A program made the translations under genes and the position numbers. Of a stretch of 64,000 bases of DNA, positions 40,399 through 49,284 are shown piece after piece (the first letter of the stretch is position 1; each line of letters starts with the position of its first letter). The stretch is from Clostridia bacterium (GTDB lineage: Bacteria > Bacillota > Clostridia > Christensenellales > Aristaeellaceae), in contig JAFSGG010000086.1 of the NCBI GenBank assembly GCA_017434775.1, positions 1 to 64,000 on the forward strand. The letters run 5' to 3'. The notes beneath the pieces were generated by a model, which worked only from the letters and a program-made list of their open reading frames with translations, was not told the DNA's origin and made no database searches.

Positions 40399-40458
40399 GA
40401 CGGGCACTCCTTTTAATTTCTTTTTATGCCAAAGCCCGTTGGGGCTCAGGTAGCAGTA

Positions 40459-41487
40459 TTAGGTTTCCTCCAGCAGGGCGATGATACGCCGGGCGGCGCT
40501 TTCGTCGGTGATGAGGGAATCGTGGGGATCGTGACGGGTGGAAGCGATGATGGCTTCGGCCTTTTTTTCGCCGGCAGCCACGGCCACCATTTTGCTGCCG
40601 GTGGGCTGATGACTGAGCGTGGCGGAAACGGTGGAAGCCTGCCATACCGTGCGGCCTTCAAAATCGAAGAAATCGCCGAATGCTTCACCCACGGCGTTTT
40701 TACGCTGCAGCATTTCCATGGTATCGGCGGTGAGCCTGCGCTGATGGGCCATGGTATCCGCCCGGCCTACGCCGTGGATTACCAGCGTGCTGTTTTGCAG
40801 CAGTGTCAGCGTTTCGGCTACTTCCGTAAGTTTCATCATTTCCTGCAGGGCGGCAGGATCCATATTATCGGGCAGGTGGATGCTCTGGTGTTTGCCGCCC
40901 ACTTTCCGGGCGATCTCCGCAGCGATGGTATTGGCCTGGGTTTCCACCCCGGAACCCATACCGCCGCGGGCTGGAATCACCGTTACATCCATGGGCACGG
41001 CTGTCTGCATCCCCCGGGCTACTTCCCGCATGGTGCTGCCGCCGGCCACCGCAATGGTCATGCCATTTTGCATCAGTTTATGGATCCGGTGGGCTGCAGC
41101 CCGGCCCAGATCGCGCATGGCCTGGGCATCCTGATCCGCATTGCCGGAAACCACCACCACATGGGGCACATTCAGCAGGGAAGACAGGGCCTGTTCCAGC
41201 CGGGAAAGACCGGCCATGGCGCGGCTGAGTTCCCGTGCCTGGGGCAATATATCCCGGGCGCTTTCCGTCAATTGCATGCCGGCGGCATCCATGGTGATCA
41301 GCCCCTGATCCTTCAGCATGGCAGCGGCTGCGCGCACTTCCCTTTCGGGCAGGTTCAGCCGGGCAGCCAGGGCACGCCTGCCTACGGGCTGCATGCTTTC
41401 GATGCCGGAGAGCACCTGAGCACGCCTGCCGATATCGGCCATCAGGTCGGGTGCGATAATGCTGAGTACTTTCAGTTCTTCCTGCAT
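40459..41487 (-). CDS. cggR: Central glycolytic genes regulator CggR
   Basis: SorC/DeoR-type repressor of the lower glycolytic genes; in Bacillus it binds fructose-1,6-bisphosphate. 342 residues. The N-terminal winged helix (about 25-75; VGRRALAARLNLPEREVRAA, LKDQGLITMD) precedes a sugar-binding domain with GGSTMREVARGMQ, VIPARGGMGSGVETQANTIA and the loop GVGRADTMA. It is the first gene of cggR-pgk-tpiA; the usual gapA between cggR and pgk is missing here. Upstream lie a SigA-type promoter and a 33-bp imperfect palindrome at the start of transcription, a good candidate for the CggR operator, so autoregulation is likely. Confidence 0.93.
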   Translation of the reverse strand: MQEELKVLSIIAPDLMADIGRRAQVLSGIESMQPVGRRALAARLNLPEREVRAAAAMLKDQGLITMDAAGMQLTESARDILPQARELSRAMAGLSRLEQALSSLLNVPHVVVVSGNADQDAQAMRDLGRAAAHRIHKLMQNGMTIAVAGGSTMREVARGMQTAVPMDVTVIPARGGMGSGVETQANTIAAEIARKVGGKHQSIHLPDNMDPAALQEMMKLTEVAETLTLLQNSTLVIHGVGRADTMAHQRRLTADTMEMLQRKNAVGEAFGDFFDFEGRTVWQASTVSATLSHQPTGSKMVAVAAGEKKAEAIIASTRHDPHDSLITDESAARRIIALLEET

Positions 41488-41503
41488 GCGCGCCCTCCTT
41501 TGT

Positions 41504-41536
41504 GGTCAAACTTTGCCCAGCGGGCGAAAACTGACC
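41504..41536 (-). promoter_or_regulatory. Probable CggR operator (imperfect palindrome)
   Basis: Arms 41504-41518 (GGTCAAACTTTGCCC) and 41522-41536 (GGGCGAAAACTGACC) are inverted copies with 11 of 15 positions paired, around a 3-bp centre. On the minus strand it occupies roughly +3 to +35 of the cggR transcript. That position would block elongating or initiating polymerase, as CggR does in Bacillus. Binding is inferred. Confidence 0.55.
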
Positions 41537-41545
41537 CACCCATAT

Positions 41546-41574
41546 AGTATACCACATTTTCCATAGAAAGTAAA
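41546..41574 (-). promoter_or_regulatory. Promoter of cggR-pgk-tpiA
   Basis: On the minus strand TTTACT (41574-41569), 17-bp spacer, TATACT (41551-41546). Confidence 0.7.
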
Positions 41575-41662
41575 GCCTTGGAACGGCTTATTTTTTGTTT
41601 TTATCCCTTTTGCCCTGTGGAAAGTGAAAAAGCAAAAAAGACGAACGGAAATTGAAATAATG

Positions 41663-41692
41663 TTGTAAACATTCGGAAAAATGTGCTATAAT
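41663..41692 (+). promoter_or_regulatory. Promoter of pth-mfd
   Basis: TTGTAA (41663-41668), 18-bp spacer, TATAAT (41687-41692). It is divergent from the cggR promoter. Confidence 0.7.
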
Positions 41693-41758
41693 ATATATGA
41701 TGGGAATGTATGCCCATACAATGGATGAAATAGAGGCTTTTGGCCTCAGGGAGATCAG

Positions 41759-42331
41759 ATGAAAGCGATTATCGGCCTTGGCAACCCCGGCAGCGAATAT
41801 GCCCGCACCCGGCACAATGTGGGTTTTGATGTGATGGATTTACTTTCCGAAAAACTGAATGCGCCCATCAAGAAGATCAAGTGCCGTGCGTTGATTGGCG
41901 ATTGCATCATTGGCGGAGAAAAGGTGCTGCTGGTTAAGCCCCAGACGTTTATGAACAACAGCGGCTTCACGGTTTCGGACGTGATGCAGTTTTATAAGCT
42001 GCAGCCCCAGGATATTCTGCTGGTGGTGGATGATATTGATCTGCCCCACGGTCAGGTGCGCCTGCGTGCCAAGGGCGGCCCGGGTACCCATAACGGGCTG
42101 CGGCATATTGTGCAGTGTACCGGCAGCGGCGATTTTCCCCGGATCCGGGTGGGGGTAGGTGCACCGCCGCCGGAATGGGATCTGGTGGACTGGGTGCTGG
42201 GCAAATACCGCACGGAAGAAGAAAGAAAGACGGCCTTTGATGCGTACCTGCTGGCTGTGGATGCAGCCCTGTGCTGGGCGGAGCACGGAATCGACCTTGC
42301 CATGAACCGCTATAATAAACGCAATGCTTGA
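41759..42331 (+). CDS. pth: Peptidyl-tRNA hydrolase
   Basis: Releases tRNA from stalled peptidyl-tRNA. 190 residues, normal size. Active-site residues are visible: Asn in GLGNPGSEY, catalytic His in RTRHNVGF, MNNSG, Asp in VVDDIDLP and Asn in GTHNGLRH. GGGAG lies seven bases before the ATG. The stop overlaps the start of mfd by eight bases; the pth-mfd order is common in Firmicutes and couples their translation. Confidence 0.97.
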   Translation: MKAIIGLGNPGSEYARTRHNVGFDVMDLLSEKLNAPIKKIKCRALIGDCIIGGEKVLLVKPQTFMNNSGFTVSDVMQFYKLQPQDILLVVDDIDLPHGQVRLRAKGGPGTHNGLRHIVQCTGSGDFPRIRVGVGAPPPEWDLVDWVLGKYRTEEERKTAFDAYLLAVDAALCWAEHGIDLAMNRYNKRNA

Positions 42332-45300
42332 AAAACTTCTGCAAAAACTTTCGGCCTCCCCTAAGCTTTGGGAGGCTTTTGACGCGCCCGAAAAAGGGGT
42401 CACCTGCCTGTATGATATGGCGGACGGTCAGCGGGCGTTTCTGGCAGCGGCGCTGGCGAAAAAGACCGGCCGGCCGGTTTTATACGTTTCTCCCAGCGAA
42501 GCCCAGGCCATGCGTGCGGCGGACGATATCAGCACCTGGCTGCCCGGCAGCGCTGCCTATATGCCCTCCGGGGAAATGAATTTCACCCGGGGCACGGCCA
42601 GCCGGGAAGGAGCGTTCCGTCGGCTTTCCGTATTGCAGCATGTATACCGCGGAGAGGTGAAGGTATTGTGCGTGGCGGCTGATGCGCTGCTGAGTCGCTA
42701 TATGCCGGCGGCTGCCTATGCGGAGCAGGCGGTTTCCCTGAAAGTGGGGGATGTTACCGAGCCCCTGCAGCTGGTGGAAAAGCTGGTAAGGATGGGCTAT
42801 GAACGGGTGGATATGGTGGAAGGTCCGGGGCAGTGCGCCCTGCGGGGCTTTATTGTGGACGCCTTTTCCCCGGCAGAAATCGGCGCTACCCGTATTGAAT
42901 TTTTCGATGACGAAGTGGATTCCATCCGCTCCTTTGATCCCATTTCCCAGCGCAGTCTGGATCCAATGGAAGAAGCGGCGTTCTACCCGGCAGTGGAATG
43001 GCTGCTGCCCGGGGAAGCGGCGCCTGCCATCCGGGACATGGTAGCAAAACAGCAGAAAAAGCTGGAAGGCACCGGGCTGGACAAAGCCCTGCCCCCCATG
43101 CCCGACGCGGAAGAAACGGAAAACGTGGAAGAGGAAAACTATGTACCCTCCTTCCGGGTGTACGACGCCGGCGTTTCCCGGCTTTTTCAGGATGCGGATC
43201 GATTGGAAGAAGGATTGCAGAGCCCCTCTCTTTCCCTGTGGGCCGGTGCACTGAATGTGCCCTGCGCCGGGCTGTGGGATTATATGCAAAATCCCATTGT
43301 GTTGCTGGATGAACCGGAGCGGGTCAAGGGCCGGTGTGAAGACCGCATCAGCGGCTTTGCCGAGGATTTCAAGCTGGCCCTGGAGCGGCAGGAAGCCGTG
43401 CCGGAGCAGGCGAATCTTCTCAAATCCTGGGATCGTATTGCGGAAGAAATGCAGCCTTTTGCCTGCTACACATTCCAGAATTTCCTCCGGGGTATGGGCG
43501 ATATAAAGCCGGATCGGCTGATTTCCTTTGCCGGGGTCAATGCCCCCAAATATATCTCCCGGTTCAAGGAACTGGCAAACGACGTGCTCGCCTGGCAGAA
43601 GGCAGGGGGGCTGGTAATGCTTTTATCCGGCGGCGATGCCAGAGGCCAGCGCCTGCAGACGGCCTTGTCTGAACTGGGCACTCCGGTGAAAATGACGGCG
43701 GAGGGCGGCTGTGTATACCCCAGCACCCTGTCCTGCGGTTTTCTGATGGCGGAAGCGGGCATTTATGTGGTGTCCGACAGCGATATTTTCGGCGCCGGAT
43801 ACAAAAAGACCCGAAGCCGTAAAACCGTCGGGGAAAAGATCGAGGCCTTTACCGATTTGAAGGTGGGAGACTATGTGGTGCACGAAGCCCACGGCGTGGG
43901 TATTTTCCAGGGCACCACCCGCATCCAGACGGAAGGCACCTGGCGGGATTACCTGCTCATCCAGTATCAGGGCACGGATAAGCTCTATGTGCCTACCGAT
44001 CAATTCGACCGGGTGCAGAAATTTATCGGCGGTCAGGATAAAGCACCGTCCCTCAATTCCCTTTCCGGCAATGATTGGGAACGGCAGAAAAACAAAGTCA
44101 AGAAAGGCCTGAAAAAGCTGGCCTTTGATCTGGTGCAGCTCTACGCTGCCCGGCAGAATACCCCCGGCCATGCCTTTGGCCCGGATACCCCCTGGCAGCG
44201 TCAGTTTGAGGATGCATTTCCCTATCAGCTGACCCCGGATCAGGAAAAAGCCGTGGCAGATATCAGCCGGGATATGGAATCGGAAAACAATATGGACCGG
44301 CTGCTTTGCGGCGACGTGGGCTACGGCAAGACGGAAGTGGCCCTGCGTGCCGTGATGAAAGCTGTGATGGACGGAAAACAGGTGGCTTTCCTGGCACCTA
44401 CCACCATCTTGGTGCAGCAGCATTATTACACCATGCTCAAGCGTTTCAGCGATTTCCCGGTGGAAATCCGGGTGCTGTCCCGTTTCCGCAGTGCCAAGGA
44501 GCAAAAGCAGACCCTGCAGGATGCAAGGGAAGGCAAGGCGGATATTGTGGTGGGTACCCACCGGCTGCTTTCCAAGGACGTGCAGTTCAAGGACCTGGGG
44601 CTGCTGGTGGTGGACGAAGAGCAGCGTTTTGGCGTGGCCCATAAGGAAGCCATCAAGAATATGAAAAACAAGGTGGACGTGCTGACCCTGTCCGCCACCC
44701 CCATTCCCCGAACCCTGCACATGAGCATGATGGGCGTTCGGGATATGAGCCTGCTGGAAACGCCGCCGGAGGAACGCTATCCGGTGCAGACCTATGTGCT
44801 GGATTATAACGACGCCGTCATCCGGGATGCCATCATGCGGGAAATCAACCGGGGCGGCCAGGTGTATTTCCTGTATAATCAGGTGCGGCATATTGACGCT
44901 TTCGCCTCCCGGCTCCGGGCGCTGGTGCCGGAAGCACGCATCGGTGTGGGGCATGGGCAGATGAAGGAAACCGTGCTGGAAGACGTGATGCACGATTTCT
45001 TCGAACATAAGTTTGACGTGCTGCTTTGCTCCACCATCATTGAAAACGGGCTGGATGTATCTGCCGCCAATACCATCATCATTTTTGATGCGGATAAGTT
45101 TGGCCTTTCGCAGCTCTATCAGCTGCGGGGTCGTGTGGGCCGCTCCACGCGCATTGCTTACGCCTATTTCACCGTCCGGCCGGATAAGAGCCTGTCTGAA
45201 ACGGCCCAGCAGCGGCTGGCGGCTATCCGGGAATTCACAGCCTTTGGCTCCGGTTTCCGCATTGCCATGCGGGACTTGGAAATCCGCGGCGCCGGCAACA

Positions 45301-45875
45301 TTTTCGGCCCGGAACAGAGCGGCAATGTGGCTGTGGTGGGCTATGATATGTATTGCCGGCTCATTGAAGAAGCTGTGCTGGAAGCCCGGGGCGAACAGGG
45401 TGAAACCATCCGCCGCAAAGTGGATTGCCAGGTGGAACTGAAGATCGATGCCTATCTGCCGGCGGATTATGTGAGGGGTGAAGGTCAGCGCATGGAAGTG
45501 TATAAGCGCATTGCCCTCATCCGCAACCGAAACGACCGGGAAGACGTGATCGAAGAAATGATCGATCGCTTCGGTGATATTCCGGACAGTGTGATGAACC
45601 TGATCGAAATTGCGCACCTGCGGGGCATCCTCAGCGAAATGGGGGTGCATCGGGTGAACCATATGGCCGGCACCCTCATCATGCGCATGACCCCGGCTGC
45701 AGCCCCCGAACCCATGAAGCTCTATGCCGCCCTGGAACAGGCGGATAAGCGGCTGCTGCTCTCCGCCACCAAGGATCCTTCCATCCTTTTCCGGGATCCC
45801 AAGCTCTCCCCGGAAAAGCTGCTGTCCCAGGCTGTCAAGGCCATGGAAAAAGTGGCGCAGCTGCTGGTGGAGTAA
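42324..45875 (+). CDS. mfd: Transcription-repair coupling factor Mfd
   Basis: DNA translocase that removes RNA polymerase stalled at lesions and recruits UvrA. 1183 residues, full length. The UvrB-like domain 1 is at the N-terminus. The RNA-polymerase-interacting domain begins near residue 511 (LKVGDYVVHEAHGVGIF). The motor has Walker A CGDVGYGKTEVALRA (about 662), DEEQ box VVDEEQRFGV (about 763), TLSATPIPRTLHMSMMG (about 788) and QLRGRVGRS. The C-terminal TRCF/D7 domain is complete. No own RBS was seen, and translation probably continues from pth. No terminator directly follows; the first good hairpin is at 46133. Confidence 0.97.
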   Translation: MLEKLLQKLSASPKLWEAFDAPEKGVTCLYDMADGQRAFLAAALAKKTGRPVLYVSPSEAQAMRAADDISTWLPGSAAYMPSGEMNFTRGTASREGAFRRLSVLQHVYRGEVKVLCVAADALLSRYMPAAAYAEQAVSLKVGDVTEPLQLVEKLVRMGYERVDMVEGPGQCALRGFIVDAFSPAEIGATRIEFFDDEVDSIRSFDPISQRSLDPMEEAAFYPAVEWLLPGEAAPAIRDMVAKQQKKLEGTGLDKALPPMPDAEETENVEEENYVPSFRVYDAGVSRLFQDADRLEEGLQSPSLSLWAGALNVPCAGLWDYMQNPIVLLDEPERVKGRCEDRISGFAEDFKLALERQEAVPEQANLLKSWDRIAEEMQPFACYTFQNFLRGMGDIKPDRLISFAGVNAPKYISRFKELANDVLAWQKAGGLVMLLSGGDARGQRLQTALSELGTPVKMTAEGGCVYPSTLSCGFLMAEAGIYVVSDSDIFGAGYKKTRSRKTVGEKIEAFTDLKVGDYVVHEAHGVGIFQGTTRIQTEGTWRDYLLIQYQGTDKLYVPTDQFDRVQKFIGGQDKAPSLNSLSGNDWERQKNKVKKGLKKLAFDLVQLYAARQNTPGHAFGPDTPWQRQFEDAFPYQLTPDQEKAVADISRDMESENNMDRLLCGDVGYGKTEVALRAVMKAVMDGKQVAFLAPTTILVQQHYYTMLKRFSDFPVEIRVLSRFRSAKEQKQTLQDAREGKADIVVGTHRLLSKDVQFKDLGLLVVDEEQRFGVAHKEAIKNMKNKVDVLTLSATPIPRTLHMSMMGVRDMSLLETPPEERYPVQTYVLDYNDAVIRDAIMREINRGGQVYFLYNQVRHIDAFASRLRALVPEARIGVGHGQMKETVLEDVMHDFFEHKFDVLLCSTIIENGLDVSAANTIIIFDADKFGLSQLYQLRGRVGRSTRIAYAYFTVRPDKSLSETAQQRLAAIREFTAFGSGFRIAMRDLEIRGAGNIFGPEQSGNVAVVGYDMYCRLIEEAVLEARGEQGETIRRKVDCQVELKIDAYLPADYVRGEGQRMEVYKRIALIRNRNDREDVIEEMIDRFGDIPDSVMNLIEIAHLRGILSEMGVHRVNHMAGTLIMRMTPAAAPEPMKLYAALEQADKRLLLSATKDPSILFRDPKLSPEKLLSQAVKAMEKVAQLLVE

Positions 45876-45887
45876 AGGTTTTTGTGT

Positions 45888-46445
45888 TTGTCGAAAGGAG
45901 AGGGACGTTTGTAGGGCGGTGCCCCACACCCCACAAGGGACATAAGTCCCTTGACCCATCCTCCGGATATTACAATGTTTTCTGACAAATCCTTTCCCGG
46001 CGCAGCAGAGAAAACGTATCCTTATTTTGGCTGGGAAAAACCCGGTATGTTTATTGGCGTATGATACTGTTGACGGTCTACGGGCTGAGCGGTGGAACAC
46101 CGCCTGCCGGATGCTGTGCATCTGGGGAAAATAAAAAAGAACGGCGGGAAAATGCGTTTTCTCAGCCGTTCTTTTTTATGTTTTCATTGAGCCCGTGGAC
46201 TCACAGAGATTCGTTCCCAAAGTTTCGTGCGGATACAAGTATTGAAAATGCACGGTTATTCGTTCGCAGGGATGGGTGCAGGGTGAATGAGGCGATCAGC
46301 CCTCCGGTGGAGGGTGCGGCTGAAAGCCGCAAGAAGCTGAATGAATCAACCGAAATAAGCATTGGAGCGTCAGCGACCAAGGCGTAAATTGAGGTTACGG
46401 AACAATGCTCCAGCCGCGGGGTACAGGGGCCGCTCAGGCCTCTGC
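45888..46445. repeat. Intergenic repeat cluster A
   Basis: 577 bases between mfd and the methyltransferase hold no gene. Parts match the cluster at 49285-49885 in reverse orientation and in the same order: 46274-46403 with 49309-49439 (roughly 85% by eye), 46081-46114 with 49668-49701 (32 of 34), and the GGGGTGTGGGGC segment near 45920-45960 with 49842-49862. Both clusters also hold a terminator between the second and first parts. GTGGGGTGTGGGGC.. is a motif I recall from intergenic regions of gut Firmicutes. Confidence 0.75.
46133..46177. terminator. Bidirectional terminator inside repeat cluster A
   Basis: GAACGGC (46139-46145) pairs with GCCGTTC (46165-46171), with an inner stem GAAAA/TTTTC, A-run before and TTTTTT after. 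It may end mfd transcription and that of the methyltransferase. Confidence 0.8.
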
Positions 46446-46453
46446 TTCGTCTA

Positions 46454-47266
46454 TCATAAACTTTTTTCTCCAATGTACACCGCATGGCCGCAGGTTTCAA
46501 TGATTTCCTTTCGGGCTGCGGTTTGATGGATCAGATCAAAGATTTTTGCTTTCATGGCCGGGTCTTCCATCTGATACAGTCTCTCTTCCTTTTCATAGGC
46601 AAAACCCCGGATGGAGCGCATCAGCTGTTTTTGGAAGCCGTGGGCACGGAAAAGCTGTTCCATTTCTTCGGATTCGGCGTAGTAACCTTCCTGAAAACCC
46701 ACGGGTGCCAGATTGTTGAATTTGCCGGAAGAAAACACTTCATTCAGGTTTTCTGTGTTCACCTGATAGGGGGCGAAAAGGTAGCGATCCACAATGGCGA
46801 TGCTGCCGGAAAGATAGGGGATAAAGGTGGCCAGCACTTTTCCAGCCGGCTTGAGCACCCGATGGATTTCACGGACGGCTTTTTGCCGCTCTCCTTCTTC
46901 CGTCAGGTGATAGAAGGGGCCGAAGGCGATGACCGCATCGAAAAAGCCGTCAGCATAGATGGAAAGATCGGTGGCGTTGACGATGTTGCAGCCTTTCAGA
47001 ACATTTTTTGTGTCCTTTTTCCGGGCGATATCCAGCAATGCTTCAGACAGATCTGCCAACCACACCTCATACCCCATTTTGGCCAGGGGAAAGCTGTATG
47101 CGCCGGTGGCGCCGCCAAGGTCCAGTATCCGGCCTTTTTCCGGCAAATGCTCCTGCAGAATCTGCATCGTCATTTCGTATTCCAGCCGTCCGCTGGCGTC
47201 GTTTTGCAGCCGATGATCTTCATCAAAATGCTGGTAATAGGCGCGGATGCGGTTAAAATCCGTCAT
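46454..47266 (-). CDS. SAM-dependent methyltransferase, class I
   Basis: 270 residues. SAM-binding motif I ILDLGGATGAYSFPLAKMG (about 46-64), acidic residue of strand 2 in WLADLSEALLDIA, motif IV FFDAVIAFGPFYHL and post-motif LKPAGKVLATFIPY. The N-terminal DFNRIRAYYQHFDED and the C-terminal EEMEQLFRAHGF point to a small-molecule type methyltransferase (UbiE-like), with unknown acceptor. ATG at 47266 is eight bases after AGGAGG; the ribosome binding site lies within the end of the formyl-THF cyclo-ligase gene, whose stop is two bases upstream. They form a two-gene operon. Confidence 0.87.
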   Translation of the reverse strand: MTDFNRIRAYYQHFDEDHRLQNDASGRLEYEMTMQILQEHLPEKGRILDLGGATGAYSFPLAKMGYEVWLADLSEALLDIARKKDTKNVLKGCNIVNATDLSIYADGFFDAVIAFGPFYHLTEEGERQKAVREIHRVLKPAGKVLATFIPYLSGSIAIVDRYLFAPYQVNTENLNEVFSSGKFNNLAPVGFQEGYYAESEEMEQLFRAHGFQKQLMRSIRGFAYEKEERLYQMEDPAMKAKIFDLIHQTAARKEIIETCGHAVYIGEKSL

Positions 47267-47268
47267 GG

Positions 47269-47826
47269 TCAAGCCTCCTTTTCGGTGATGATTTTCGGCA
47301 GCAAAATGTCATGAGGTTCGGTGGGGATGGTGTCAAAAATCAGTTTTTCCGGGCACAGCAGCACGGTCTTGCCTGTATATGCCGCCAGAAACCGGTCGTA
47401 ATAGCCGCCGCCTTTGCCCAGCCGTTTGCCGTCTCTGGAAGCAGCCAGGCAGGGAATGATGGCCAGATCAATTTGAGAAGGAAGCAGGGTTTCGGCATTC
47501 TCCCCAGGTTCCGGAATGCCGTAGGCACCGGGCTGCAATTCGTTCAGCGAATGGATCACTTTGGCGTCCATTTCCCCTTCAGCTTTGCACAGGGGCACGC
47601 AAAGGGTTTTTCCGTCTGCCAGCGCCTGTTCCAGCAGGGGATAGGTGTTTGGCTCCTTGCCGTGGGATACAAAGCAGAAGATGGTTTTCGCCTGCCGGTA
47701 AATTTCGCTTTCCGCTACCTGACGGCACAGGACTTGCCCGGCTTGATGGAAATACTCATCAGGAATCAGCTGCATTTCTGCACGTATTTTCTTTCGGAAA
47801 GCTTGCTTTTCCTGCCGTGCTGCCAT
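47269..47826 (-). CDS. 5-formyltetrahydrofolate cyclo-ligase
   Basis: ATP-dependent conversion of 5-formyl-THF to 5,10-methenyl-THF. 186 residues. RKKIRAEMQ at the N-terminus (ATP contact), VSHGKEPNTYPLLEQAL, the folate-binding LPSQIDLAIIPCLAASRDG and the signature RLGKGGGYYDRFLA are present. Start at the ATG nine bases after GGAG. The frame remains open further upstream, but that part lies across the promoter and overlaps the divergent peptidase gene. Co-transcribed with the methyltransferase. Confidence 0.93.
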   Translation of the reverse strand: MAARQEKQAFRKKIRAEMQLIPDEYFHQAGQVLCRQVAESEIYRQAKTIFCFVSHGKEPNTYPLLEQALADGKTLCVPLCKAEGEMDAKVIHSLNELQPGAYGIPEPGENAETLLPSQIDLAIIPCLAASRDGKRLGKGGGYYDRFLAAYTGKTVLLCPEKLIFDTIPTEPHDILLPKIITEKEA

Positions 47827-47853
47827 GGCATTCATCTCCTTTGTTTTTGTGAG

Positions 47854-47882
47854 ATTATAGCAAATATAAGGTGTTCTGACAA
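47854..47882 (-). promoter_or_regulatory. Promoter of the cyclo-ligase/methyltransferase operon
   Basis: On the minus strand TTGTCA (47882-47877), 17-bp spacer, TATAAT (47859-47854). Confidence 0.75.
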
Positions 47883-47901
47883 GAGCAATTCTTGCTTCTG
47901 T

Positions 47902-47930
47902 TTGACAGAAAAGGACAATTCTGCTATGCT
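47902..47930 (+). promoter_or_regulatory. Promoter of the S41 peptidase
   Basis: Consensus TTGACA (47902-47907), 17-bp spacer, TATGCT (47925-47930). Confidence 0.75.
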
Positions 47931-47962
47931 TTGCTACTGTATACAATGATGGGGGTGATTCC

Positions 47963-49279
47963 ATGACAAGAAAGAAAAAGAAAAGATTGATTTTTGCCGG
48001 AATTGGCTTTGTGATATTGGCTGCGGCGGCCATTTGCCTGTACAACATGCCGATCAGCCTGGGCGGCACGGGTGTTGCCCGGCCTGCTCCCTTGCCGGGG
48101 GATACGGTTCTGTCTTCTCAGCAGGTGCAGCAGGACAGGCAGCAGATGATTGATTATGTGGAAAGAGTGCATCCTTTTTTTATTGACGGCAGTGATCAAA
48201 CGGCGTATCTTGCTGCCAAAGAGAAATATGTGGCAGCAACTCAGGAAGAAATGACTGTGGATGCTTTCATGAGTGTCACGGCGGAATACCTGACCGTCTT
48301 TGGGGACGGGCATACCAAGCTTTCCTGGCAGTATGGCGAAGAAGTGCTGATTTACCATTCCTTCCGGGAGGGCAAAATGTACTATGCCGATGCAAACGGC
48401 GTGACGGATCAATGGATCACCGCTGTGGATGATGTGCCCATTGAACAGATTTTTGATACCATAGATCACCTGTTTCCGGCGGAAAATGAAATGGCCGTCA
48501 GGATTAATTACAATAACTATTTCACGTCCGAAAACCTTCTGAAAGTAGCCGGGGTGAATGTGGAAAAAGATACCTTCACTGTTACTTTGAACGATGGCAG
48601 CCAGGTGACTTGCGGCTGGTATGTGCCCCCGGAAACAACAGAAGCAGCTGCATTGCCGGAGAGAAACCAATGGTACATGGAAGGCGATATTTTCGTGGTG
48701 CGGTTTGTTTCCTGCGATGATGATGAAAACCTGAAATCCATCGCCAATGAACTGAAAAAGGCGGTAGAGGGCGGCTGTACCAAAGTAATCATCGATGCCC
48801 GGGGCAATGGCGGCGGTTCCTCCAATGCCTGCGAGCGGCTGTTGGAAGCCATGGGCATGAAGGCACCGAATTATGGTACCCTTGTTCGCTATTCTCCGGC
48901 GGCCAAAACCCAGAAAGGCTATCTTCGTTCATCCGGTACGTTCCGGAATGCGCCCAATGCTTCCGCACGGCAGAATAGCCGGGTGCAGCTGGTGGTGCTG
49001 TGCGATCGTTTCACCTATTCTTCCGCTACCATGCTGTGTGTCTATGTGCAAGACGGCAAACTGGGCACCCTCATAGGCGAACCTTCCTCCAATATGCCCA
49101 ATCACTATGGCGATATCACCTATGTGGCGCTTGAAAATTCCCATCTTTATGCCTCTGTTTCCCACAAGCGTTTTCTGCGCCCTTCCGGCGAAACGAACGG
49201 GCGTATGGTGGTGCCGGATATTGAAACAAGCAGTGAAAATGCATGGCAGGCGGCTCTGGATTATCTGAACAGAAAATGA
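47963..49279 (+). CDS. Membrane-anchored S41 family peptidase
   Basis: 438 residues. A basic N-terminus and one transmembrane helix (about 9-27) anchor it with the catalytic part outside. An N-terminal helical domain (about 50-110; QQMIDYVERVHPFF, FGDGHTKLSW) is typical of S41 proteins without a PDZ domain. The catalytic domain has VIIDARGNGGGSSNA (DLRGN.GG motif) and the nucleophile region FTYSSATML, then LIGEPSSNMPNHYGD. The usual Lys of CtpA enzymes is not evident, so it may follow the tricorn/IRBP-like mechanism. The substrate is unknown. RBS GGGGGTGA. Confidence 0.88.
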   Translation: MTRKKKKRLIFAGIGFVILAAAAICLYNMPISLGGTGVARPAPLPGDTVLSSQQVQQDRQQMIDYVERVHPFFIDGSDQTAYLAAKEKYVAATQEEMTVDAFMSVTAEYLTVFGDGHTKLSWQYGEEVLIYHSFREGKMYYADANGVTDQWITAVDDVPIEQIFDTIDHLFPAENEMAVRINYNNYFTSENLLKVAGVNVEKDTFTVTLNDGSQVTCGWYVPPETTEAAALPERNQWYMEGDIFVVRFVSCDDDENLKSIANELKKAVEGGCTKVIIDARGNGGGSSNACERLLEAMGMKAPNYGTLVRYSPAAKTQKGYLRSSGTFRNAPNASARQNSRVQLVVLCDRFTYSSATMLCVYVQDGKLGTLIGEPSSNMPNHYGDITYVALENSHLYASVSHKRFLRPSGETNGRMVVPDIETSSENAWQAALDYLNRK

Positions 49280-49284
49280 ACGGA

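Noticed and set aside
43623..46121. 832-codon open frame on the minus strand
   Set aside because: It is antisense to mfd, which is intact in its own frame. The His/Gly-rich translation is an artefact.
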